Below, in pieces: positions 1-6,134 of a DNA stretch of 9,017 nt. Source of the stretch: Sphingomonas sp. (GTDB lineage Bacteria > Pseudomonadota > Alphaproteobacteria > Sphingomonadales > Sphingomonadaceae). The stretch covers positions 1 to 9,017 of the forward strand of contig JAFBAM010000198.1 in NCBI GenBank assembly GCA_019247755.1. The letters run 5' to 3'. A program made the translations under genes and the position numbers. Positions within the stretch are counted from its first letter, which is position 1; the number at the start of each line of letters is the position of its first letter. Under the pieces are notes generated by a model, which saw only the letters and a list, made by a program, of their open reading frames with translations, had not been told where the DNA came from and ran no database searches.

Positions 1-491
1 AGGTGCGGCAGCGCGGCCTGCGTCAGGAAGAACATCCCGAAGATGTTGGTCTGGAAGGTACGCTTCAGCTGGTCCTCGGTGATGTCGCGAATGTCCTCGT
101 CCGGATGCTGCTCGCCGGCATTGTTGACAAGGATGTCGAGCCCGCCAAGCTCATCGACGGCGCGCCGCACCGCCTGTTCGCAAAACGTCTTGTCGCCGAT
201 GTCGCCGGCAATCGTGATCGCGCGGCGGCCCTCCTTTTCGACGATCTCCTTCGTCTTCGCGGCGTCGTCATGTTCGCAGAGATAAAGGATCGCGATATCC
301 GCACCCTCGCGGGCATAGAGCGCCGCGACCGCCCGGCCGATGCCGCTGTCGGCGCCGGTGATCAGCGCCACCTTATCCTTCAATCTGCCTGAGCCCGGAT
401 ATCTTGGTTGCCAATCCGGCTTGGGTTCGAGTTCGCTTTCATGTCCGGGAAGCCGGTCCTCGTGGACCATCGGTTCCATGACATCGGACAT
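1..491 (-). CDS. SDR family oxidoreductase, YghA-like (3' end cut off by the window)
   Basis: This is a short-chain dehydrogenase/reductase that probably uses NAD(P)H on a carbonyl or alcohol; its substrate cannot be read from the sequence. The visible 163 residues hold a polar N-terminal extension (about 1-36), then a GSGRLKDKVALITG stretch, the Rossmann motif TGADSGIG (residues 45-52), the GDI turn near residue 97, NNAG (123-126) and TNIFGMFF, with Asn149 matching the catalytic Asn. The YxxxK active site would lie beyond the window edge. The N-terminal extension followed by GSGRLKD is typical of the E. coli YghA subgroup (just under 300 residues), not of the shorter classical SDRs. The ATG at 491 is preceded by GGAG 8 bases upstream, inside the end of the 41-residue gene, so the two are very likely cotranscribed. 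Family assignment is firm; a stress role is inferred from the neighbours. Confidence 0.93.
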   Translation of the reverse strand, partial: MSDVMEPMVHEDRLPGHESELEPKPDWQPRYPGSGRLKDKVALITGADSGIGRAVAALYAREGADIAILYLCEHDDAAKTKEIVEKEGRRAITIAGDIGDKTFCEQAVRRAVDELGGLDILVNNAGEQHPDEDIRDITEDQLKRTFQTNIFGMFFLTQAALPH

Positions 492-496
492 GACGC

Positions 497-622
497 TTAC
501 TCCTTCGGTGCGATCCCCATCCCCTCGCGCTCAAACTCCTCGCTGGTCGCCTCGGTTGCCTCGCCCTTCCGAACTGGCGGCCTTTTCGTCTTGTCTTTGG
601 TGTCCCTTGGCTTTTTCGCCAT
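497..622 (-). CDS. 41-residue charged small protein upstream of the SDR
   Basis: I do not recognise the family. The protein starts MAKKPRDTKDKTKRPPVRKG and ends in FEREGMGIAPKE. The first half is Lys/Arg-rich and the second half Glu-rich, with no membrane segment, no cysteine and little hydrophobic content, so it is probably intrinsically disordered. The ATG at 622-620 has an AAAGG ribosome site 7 bases upstream. The TAA (499-497) lies 5 bases before the SDR start, and the SDR ribosome site is inside this gene's last codons. That arrangement is strong evidence that it is translated, or at least acts as a coupled leader ORF. The 87-base stretch upstream (623-709) shows no terminator hairpin and no convincing promoter. 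It could be a small stress protein or a translational leader for the SDR. Confidence 0.72.
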   Translation of the reverse strand: MAKKPRDTKDKTKRPPVRKGEATEATSEEFEREGMGIAPKE

Positions 623-709
623 TCGCGAACCTTTCTGCTGGGGAACGCATACTGACGGTGCAAAGCGTACACGACGCTCAGCAGCCGCGGCAACCGAGAG
701 GCTATCGGA

Positions 710-961
710 TTAGCTGCGGCGCGCGCGCGCCGGAAGCGACGGCGTGCGTTGGGAGTCTGCGGACTCTGCCGATTTCTCGGCGCGGCAGCGGGCGAGCAAG
801 GTCGGGAAGTCGAAGTTGGTGTTGGCCTCGAGCGCGGAAGACGTCGCGGCCGAGCATTCGGCTTCACTCGAATATCGGGTCTGTAACGTCGCGACCGGCG
901 TGCAGGCCGTGCCCCCGTCGGCGCAGCCCAAGATGGCAATGACGAAATAGCCCGGTCCCAT
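710..961 (-). CDS. 83-residue four-cysteine hypothetical protein
   Basis: The function is unknown. The protein starts MGPGYFVIAILGCADGG and has four cysteines at residues 13, 20, 36 and 59, within a region (about 5-60) that reads like a compact folded domain ending in NFDFPTLLARCR. The tail (61-83) is Ala/Ser/Arg-rich and low in complexity. I recall similar small proteins with a YFVIAILGCADG start in sphingomonads, but I cannot name a family. ILGC resembles a lipobox, but there is no positively charged N-terminal region and Leu at -2 is unusual, so a lipoprotein is unlikely. The start is fixed by AGGAAG (974-969) 7 bases before the ATG. A candidate EcfG promoter lies just upstream (992-1016). 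It is divergent from the Atm1 exporter gene. Plus-strand frames here have no comparable ribosome site. Confidence 0.75.
   Translation of the reverse strand: MGPGYFVIAILGCADGGTACTPVATLQTRYSSEAECSAATSSALEANTNFDFPTLLARCRAEKSAESADSQRTPSLPARARRS
718..731. repeat. Alternating GC palindrome
   Basis: GGCGCGCGCGCGCC is a perfect 14-base palindrome of alternating G and C, within the Arg/Ala codons at the 3' end of the 83-residue gene. Such tracts can adopt Z-DNA or slip during replication. It is not followed by a T-run on either strand, so it is not a classical terminator. Confidence 0.6.
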
Positions 962-991
962 GTCGCGACTTCCTGATGAACTTGCTGATCC

Positions 992-1016
992 AACTGCTGA
1001 TTGCGAATGCGGTTCC
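992..1016 (-). promoter_or_regulatory. Candidate EcfG (general stress response sigma) promoter
   Basis: Read on the minus strand, GGAAC (1016-1012) is followed after 16 bases by AGTT (995-992), equivalently GGAAC-N17-GTT. The consensus for alphaproteobacterial EcfG sigma factors is GGAAC-N16/17-CGTT, so only the first, weaker base of the -10 differs. The position fits: transcription would start some 10-15 bases before the AGGAAG ribosome site of the 83-residue gene, giving a short leader. This is a motif match by eye and has no independent support. Confidence 0.5.
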
Positions 1017-1061
1017 AGCCCAGTTTGCCGCCGGAGCGCCGCGTGCCTACCTAGGGCGAGA

Positions 1062-2876
1062 ATGACGGCGGACCAGGCTAAATCAGCAAAGGCGAACAGC
1101 GGGCTCGCGGCGCTTTGGCGCTTCCTGCCGATGCTATGGCCGAAGGGCGAAGCGGAACTGAAGGTCCGCGTCGTCCTGGCGGTGCTGCTGGTGCTCGCCG
1201 GCAAGGCCGTCGGCCTCGCAGGGCCGTACGCACTTAAGCTGGCGGTCGACCGGATGAGCGGCCATGCGGCGTTCGCCGTCGTCGCCGGGCTAGTTCTCGC
1301 CTATGCCGCCGCTCGGTTTGGGGGCGTCCTGTCGGACAACCTCCGCAATGCCGTGTTCGAAAAGGTCGGACAGGATGCGGCGCGGCGACTGGCCGCAAAG
1401 GTCTTTCGCCATGTCCATGATCTGTCGCTGCGATTCCACTTGGAGCGCCGCACGGGATCGCTGACCAAGATCGTCGAGCGCGGAACGAAAAGCATCGACA
1501 TGATGCTCTACTTCCTGCTGTTCAACATCGCCCCGACACTGATCGAACTGACCGCGATCTGCGTGATCTTCTTCGTAAAGTTCGGCTTCGGACTGGTCGC
1601 GGCGACGCTCGCCATCGTCGTCATCTACATCACCTTCACGCGCAAGGTCAGCGACTGGCGGACGAACATCCAGCGCCAGATGAACGACGTCGACAACAAG
1701 GCGATCGGCCGCGCCGTCGACTCGTTGCTCAACTACGAGACGGTCAAATATTTCGGCGCCGAGGACCGCGAAGCTGCTCGCTATGAGGAAGCTGTCGGCG
1801 CTTTCGCGCGTGCCTCGGTCCGCAACGAAGTGTCGCTCGCGTGGCTCAACATCGGCCAGTCGCTGATCACCAACCTCATGATGGCCGGGGCAATGATCTT
1901 CACCGTCTGGGGCTGGAGTAAAGGCCGCTTCACGCCGGGCGACGTGGTGTGGATCAACGGCCTCCTGATGCAGCTCTTCCGGCCGCTCGACATGCTCGGC
2001 TGGGTGTACCGTTCGATCCGCCAGGGCCTGATCGATATGGAGGCGATGTGGAATCTGCTCGACACACCGGCGGAGGTCACTGACCGGCCCAACGCCCCAG
2101 CGCTGTCGGTGAAGCGCGGCAGCATCCGCTTCGAGCATGTCCGCTTCGGCTACGACCCGGGACGCGACATCCTCCAGGGGCTCGACATCGACATCCCCGC
2201 CGGCACCAGCTGCGCGATCGTCGGACCGTCAGGCGCCGGAAAGTCGACCATCGCGCGCCTCTTATACCGCTTCTACGATCCGCAGGATGGCCGCATCCTG
2301 ATCGACGGCCAGGACATCGCCGGCGTCAGTCAGCGTAGCCTGCGCGCCGCGATCGGCATCGTTCCTCAGGACACCGTCCTGTTCAACGACACGATCGGCT
2401 ACAACATCGGTTACGGCCTTGGCGACTCGAACCAGGCTCAAATCGAGGACGCTGCCCGCGGTGCGGCGATCGACCAGTTCATCGCCGCGCTTCCCGAACA
2501 TTATGAAGCAATGGTGGGCGAGCGCGGTCTCAAGCTTTCTGGCGGCGAGAAGCAGCGCGTCGCCATCGCCCGGACCCTCCTGAAAAACCCGCCGATCTTG
2601 GTGCTCGACGAGGCCACCAGCGCGCTCGACAGCCGGACCGAGCAGGCGATCCAGGAAACTCTCGATCGCGTGTCAGAAAGCCGAACGACGATCATGATCG
2701 CGCACCGCCTATCGACCATCGTCAACGCCGATCAGATCGTGGTTCTCGACCATGGCCGGGTTGCCGAGCGCGGGACGCACGAACAGCTGCTCGACAAGGA
2801 CGGGCTCTATGCGGAGCTCTGGCAGCGGCAGGCGGAGGCTCAGCTCGCCGAGGAGATTGCGCAAGCCGCCGAGTAG
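1062..2876 (+). CDS. atm1: Atm1/HMT1-type ABC exporter (fused permease and ATPase)
   Basis: This half-transporter works as a homodimer in the inner membrane. Relatives (mitochondrial Atm1/ABCB7, bacterial NaAtm1) export glutathione conjugates, persulfides or metal-thiol complexes. Of 604 residues, about 33-320 form six membrane helices and about 350-590 the ATPase. Walker A is GPSGAGKST (388-396), Q-loop Gln436, signature LSGGEKQR (492-499), Walker B ILVLDE (512-517, catalytic Glu517) and H-loop His548. NYETVKYFG (224-232) is a hallmark of the Atm1 subfamily. From memory, NaAtm1 binds glutathione through Arg206, Asn269, Gln272, Met317 and Arg323; shifting by 6 (Glu523 to Glu517) lands on Arg200, Asn263, Gln266, Met311 and Arg317, all conserved. 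ATG 1062 is chosen because AGGG lies 5 bases upstream; the ATG at 960 would add 34 non-homologous residues and overlap the divergent gene. Confidence 0.93.
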   Translation: MTADQAKSAKANSGLAALWRFLPMLWPKGEAELKVRVVLAVLLVLAGKAVGLAGPYALKLAVDRMSGHAAFAVVAGLVLAYAAARFGGVLSDNLRNAVFEKVGQDAARRLAAKVFRHVHDLSLRFHLERRTGSLTKIVERGTKSIDMMLYFLLFNIAPTLIELTAICVIFFVKFGFGLVAATLAIVVIYITFTRKVSDWRTNIQRQMNDVDNKAIGRAVDSLLNYETVKYFGAEDREAARYEEAVGAFARASVRNEVSLAWLNIGQSLITNLMMAGAMIFTVWGWSKGRFTPGDVVWINGLLMQLFRPLDMLGWVYRSIRQGLIDMEAMWNLLDTPAEVTDRPNAPALSVKRGSIRFEHVRFGYDPGRDILQGLDIDIPAGTSCAIVGPSGAGKSTIARLLYRFYDPQDGRILIDGQDIAGVSQRSLRAAIGIVPQDTVLFNDTIGYNIGYGLGDSNQAQIEDAARGAAIDQFIAALPEHYEAMVGERGLKLSGGEKQRVAIARTLLKNPPILVLDEATSALDSRTEQAIQETLDRVSESRTTIMIAHRLSTIVNADQIVVLDHGRVAERGTHEQLLDKDGLYAELWQRQAEAQLAEEIAQAAE

Positions 2877-2963
2877 AGCCGCTCGCATCAATTCAGGCTT
2901 GCGTAATTCTCGACTCGGTTGAAGAGGCGCTTCCAACAGTTTGTTGAGCCCTCGGGGAGAGAC

Positions 2964-5186
2964 ATGATCCGCAAGCTTCTACTTGCGACGGCAGCCTTGA
3001 CCGTCGTCAGCACCGCATCCGCCGACGCCACGACGCGCAAGCCTTCCGCGCCTGCCAGTGCCGCACTGCCCGCGTCCAGTCCGTTCGCAAAGCCGAGCAC
3101 GCTGCCGTTCGGAACTCCGGATTTCTCGCGCATCAAGGACAGCGATTATCTGCCGGCCCTGCTCGCCGGAATGGCGGAGCAGAAGCGTGAAGTGACGGCT
3201 ATCGCCAACAACCCCGCGGCGCCGACTTTCGACAACACGGTCGTCGCGATGGAGAAGTCCGGCCTGCTGCTCGAACGCGCGAACCTCGCATTCAACGCGG
3301 TCAACGGCGCGAACACCAGCGATACCCTGCAGGCGACCGACACGAAAACGGCCCCGTTGTTCGCCGCGCACAACGACTTCATCAACCTCAATCCGAAGCT
3401 GTTCCAGCGCTTCAAATATCTTCACGACCATCAGGCTGAGCTGAATCTCAACCCGGAGCAGGCCAAGCTGCTCGACGTCTATTACAAGCAATTCGTCCAT
3501 GCCGGCGCCGAGCTGCCGCCAGCCAAGCAGGCCGAATTGAAAGTCATCAACAAAAGGCTGAGCACGCTCCAGTCCGCTTTCGGCATCAAATTGCTCGCGG
3601 CCGCCAAGGCTGGCGCGCTTCACGTCGAAGACGCGGCCGCGCTTGCCGGCCTTTCGCCGGAGAAGCTGGCCTCGGCTCAGGAGGCGGCCAAGAGCCGGAA
3701 GCTCTCGGGTTACGTACTTCCGCTCCAGAACACGACCCAGCAGCCTTCGCTCGAATCGCTCACCAACCATGCGACTCGTCAGCAGCTGTTCGAGGCGAGC
3801 CTCAACCGCGCCGAACATGGCGACGCGAACGACACGCGCGCGCTTGTCAGCGAGCTCGCCCAGCTTCGCGCCAAGAAGGCGGCTTTGTTCGGTGCTGCGA
3901 ACTTCGCGGACTACAACCTCTACGACCAGATGGCGAAGGACCGGGCAACTGCCGTCGGCTTCCTCGACCGGCTAGCCCCAGCAGTGTCCGCCAAAGAACG
4001 GACCGAGTGGTCCGACATCGTCGCGCTGGCCAAGTCGCAGGGTGCGACATTCCAGCCGACGGCTGCCGATTGGAACTTCTACGCCGAGCAGATCCGGAAG
4101 CAGCGCTATGCGCTGAACAGCGACGACACGAAGCCCTATTTCGAGTTCAACAAGGTGCTGAACGACGGCGTCTTCTACGCCGCGAACCAGCTCTACGGGC
4201 TGACGTTCAAGCGGCGCACGGACATCCCCACGTGGAACCCGGACATGCAGGTGTATCAGGTCTACGACAAGGACGGCAGCGAACTGGCGATCTTCATGAT
4301 CGACCCGTGGAAGCGCGACAACAAGTCGGGCGGCGCATGGATGTCGAACCTCGTCAACCAGTCATATCTGCGCGGCACTAAGCCGGTCGTTTTCAACGTC
4401 GAGAACTTCACAAAGCCTGCACCGGGCCAGCCGATGCTGATCAGCTGGGACGACGTGACGACGATGTTCCACGAGTTCGGCCATGCGCTTCACGGCATGT
4501 TCGCGGCGCAGACCTACCCGACCCTGTCGGGCACCAACGTCGCCCGCGACTTCGTCGAGTTCCCGTCCCAGTTCAACGAGAATTGGGCGCTCGATCCGAA
4601 GGTGCTTCCGCACTTCGCGGTCCACTATCAGACCGGCCAGCCGATCCCGCAGGATCTCGTCCAGAAGATCCTCAAAGCCCGCACCTTCAATCAGGGCTAT
4701 GAGGTCGGTGAGGCGCTCGAGGCCGCGCGGCTCGACCTTGACTGGCATTCGCTGCCGGCGACCGCGCCGCGCCAGGACGTCGACAAGTTCGAGGCTGACG
4801 CGCTTGCGAAGGGCGGGTTCGACACCGCCGACGTGCCGCCGCGCTATCGCTCCAGCTATTTCCTCCACATCTGGAGCAACGGCTATTCGGCGAGCTATTA
4901 CGCCTATGCCTGGACCCGCATGCTCGGACAGGACGCCTTCAACACCTTCGAGACGCGCGGCGGCCTGACGCGCGCCAACGGCGACCGTTTCCGCGCCATG
5001 GTCCTGTCACGCGGCAATACGCTCGATTATGCCGACATGTATCGCGGCTGGGCCGGACACGATCCGCAGATTCAGCCCTATCTCGACTATTACGGCTTGA
5101 ATGGCGGCGGCGCGACAGCAGTTCCTGCGACCGCCCCTGCACCGTCAGCACCGGTGACCCTCCAGAAGCCTGAACGAGGAGAATAA
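2964..5186 (+). CDS. dcp: Peptidyl-dipeptidase Dcp, M3 family zinc metallopeptidase, exported
   Basis: This enzyme removes dipeptides from the C-terminus of peptides. The zinc site is HEFGH, with His503, Glu504 and His507, and the third ligand is Glu532 in DFVEFPSQ, 29 residues after the first His as in E. coli Dcp. The stretches SGTN, PPRYRSSYF, GYSASYYAY and GGLTRANGDRFR agree closely with Dcp rather than oligopeptidase A. At 740 residues it is longer than E. coli Dcp (about 680) because of an N-terminal signal peptide (MIRK, a hydrophobic core over 5-17, likely cut after ASA at residue 20) and a Pro/Ala-rich tail after about residue 713. The signal peptide points to the periplasm. ATG 2964 follows GGGGAGA by a few bases; an upstream in-frame ATG at 2919 would bury the signal peptide. 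The 87-base gap after atm1 shows no clear terminator or promoter. The next gene begins 3 bases after the stop. Confidence 0.95.
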   Translation: MIRKLLLATAALTVVSTASADATTRKPSAPASAALPASSPFAKPSTLPFGTPDFSRIKDSDYLPALLAGMAEQKREVTAIANNPAAPTFDNTVVAMEKSGLLLERANLAFNAVNGANTSDTLQATDTKTAPLFAAHNDFINLNPKLFQRFKYLHDHQAELNLNPEQAKLLDVYYKQFVHAGAELPPAKQAELKVINKRLSTLQSAFGIKLLAAAKAGALHVEDAAALAGLSPEKLASAQEAAKSRKLSGYVLPLQNTTQQPSLESLTNHATRQQLFEASLNRAEHGDANDTRALVSELAQLRAKKAALFGAANFADYNLYDQMAKDRATAVGFLDRLAPAVSAKERTEWSDIVALAKSQGATFQPTAADWNFYAEQIRKQRYALNSDDTKPYFEFNKVLNDGVFYAANQLYGLTFKRRTDIPTWNPDMQVYQVYDKDGSELAIFMIDPWKRDNKSGGAWMSNLVNQSYLRGTKPVVFNVENFTKPAPGQPMLISWDDVTTMFHEFGHALHGMFAAQTYPTLSGTNVARDFVEFPSQFNENWALDPKVLPHFAVHYQTGQPIPQDLVQKILKARTFNQGYEVGEALEAARLDLDWHSLPATAPRQDVDKFEADALAKGGFDTADVPPRYRSSYFLHIWSNGYSASYYAYAWTRMLGQDAFNTFETRGGLTRANGDRFRAMVLSRGNTLDYADMYRGWAGHDPQIQPYLDYYGLNGGGATAVPATAPAPSAPVTLQKPERGE

Positions 5187-5189
5187 GCC

Positions 5190-5597
5190 ATGATCCGCCA
5201 GCTCGACGACAAGGTGATGGTAAGCGGTCAGATCGCGCCCCACGAAGTCGCCGGGCTGGCGGACCACGGCGTCACCGTCATCGTCAACAACCGTCCCGAC
5301 GGCGAGGAGCCCGGACAGCCGCTCGCAGCCGACATCGAGGCCGCCGCGGCGGAGGCGAACATCCCTTATCACTACGTGCCGATCATCCGCGGCATCGGGC
5401 CCGCCGACGTCGAGGAAATGCAGAAAGCGCTTCGCCAGGCGGAAGGCGGCAAGCTGCTCGCTTTCTGCCGTTCGGGAACGCGGTCGGCGATGGCGCTCGG
5501 CGTTGCGAAGCGCGAGGAAGGCGCTTCAGCGGAAGAGGTGCATCAGTGCCTTACCCAGGCCGGGTTCGATCCCGGGCCGATCGCGCACCTGCTCTAA
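5190..5597 (+). CDS. TIGR01244/DUF442 (BLH) phosphatase- or sulfurtransferase-like protein
   Basis: This is a 135-residue single-domain cytoplasmic protein of the DUF442 family, which has a dual-specificity-phosphatase-like fold. Key points are the opening LDDKVMVSGQI, VNNRPDGEEPGQP (31-43) and the active-site loop CRSGTRS (93-99). The nucleophile would be Cys93 and the anion-binding arginine Arg98, giving the family's CxxGxR spacing rather than the CX5R of true phosphatases. Members are often found fused to or beside metallo-beta-lactamase-like persulfide dioxygenases and are annotated as sulfur transferases or phosphatases; the substrate is generally not established. The start has GAGGAG (5176-5181) 8 bases upstream, overlapping the end of dcp, so it is in the dcp operon. 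Its TAA directly abuts the stop of the convergent DUF924 gene. Confidence 0.9.
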   Translation: MIRQLDDKVMVSGQIAPHEVAGLADHGVTVIVNNRPDGEEPGQPLAADIEAAAAEANIPYHYVPIIRGIGPADVEEMQKALRQAEGGKLLAFCRSGTRSAMALGVAKREEGASAEEVHQCLTQAGFDPGPIAHLL

Positions 5598-6134
5598 TCA
5601 CCAAGGGAACACGTCGCCGGCAGCGATCTCGTCGGGGCGGGGAGCGCGGCCCAGCATCTTGTTGCGATGGGGAAAGCGGCCGAAGCGAGCGATCACATCG
5701 TGGTGTTTCTTAGCGTAGCCGAGTTGGTGACCGTCACCGAGCGCCGTGAATAGCAGGACCGAACGGTCCTGCTCCGCGAGGTTCTCGCTGTGCTGGAAGG
5801 GCATGTAGAGGAAGACGCGCTCCTTGGGCTCAAGCTCGTCGTCGAACCCTAGATCGACTGCTGACTTGGCAATCGCCAAGGCGAGATGGTCGGTCGCGAA
5901 TTGCTCGGCGTTGTTACGAAACATGTTGCGCGGGAATTGGTCGAACAGGATCACTCCGGCGAGCGCGATTAGCGGGTCTGCGAGGAAGGAATCCGCAGGT
6001 AGCTGACGCTTGTCCGCCCAAAGCTTCAGGAAGCGCTGCTTGATTTGGTGATCGAGCGCTGGGTCGGTCTTCCACCATTGCTTTGGATCGAGGCCGAACC
6101 AGAATTTGAGAACGTCCGCGCGCCAGTCGCTCAA
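5598..6134 (-). CDS. DUF924 family protein, TTG start
   Basis: This is a 178-residue soluble alpha-helical protein of the DUF924 family, whose structure is TPR-like and whose function is unknown. Features that mark the family are the start DVLKFWFG (8-15), ILFDQFPRNMFR in the middle, a PFQHSE stretch and FPHRNKMLGR near the C-terminus. No catalytic motif or metal site is evident. The start is TTG at 6134-6132: it gives MSDWRADVLKFWFG, which fits the family's usual N-terminus, and GGAGG lies 9 bases upstream. The next Met is far inside the domain. TTG overlaps the tldD stop as TTGA, so translation is probably coupled. Length is normal for the family and no truncation is seen. Confidence 0.93.
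   Translation of the reverse strand: MSDWRADVLKFWFGLDPKQWWKTDPALDHQIKQRFLKLWADKRQLPADSFLADPLIALAGVILFDQFPRNMFRNNAEQFATDHLALAIAKSAVDLGFDDELEPKERVFLYMPFQHSENLAEQDRSVLLFTALGDGHQLGYAKKHHDVIARFGRFPHRNKMLGRAPRPDEIAAGDVFPW

Noticed and set aside
623..709. Promoter for the 41-residue gene (TTGCCG-N18-TACGCT, and a CGTT that might be an EcfG -10)
   Set aside because: The -10 of the first is weak, and no GGAAC lies 16-17 bases before the CGTT.
340..942. A 200-codon open frame on the plus strand across the left-hand cluster
   Set aside because: It runs antisense to three better supported minus-strand genes, has no ribosome site, and its product is a low-complexity Ser/Arg/Pro-rich sequence typical of GC-rich shadow frames.
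439..993. A 184-codon minus-strand open frame in another frame
   Set aside because: It overlaps the SDR, the 41-residue and the 83-residue genes, is Arg/Pro-rich, and resembles no protein family.
1031..1056. Sigma-70-like promoter TTGCCG-N17-TACCTA before the Atm1 gene
   Set aside because: The -10 matches poorly and would place the transcript start beyond the ribosome site.
960..1061. Upstream start of the Atm1 gene at ATG 960
   Set aside because: It would add 34 residues unlike any Atm1 N-terminus and overlap the start of the divergent gene; ATG 1062 has AGGG at good spacing.
2979..3818. A 279-codon minus-strand frame inside dcp
   Set aside because: It is the antisense shadow of a well-supported metallopeptidase gene and gives an Arg/Leu-rich product with no family features.
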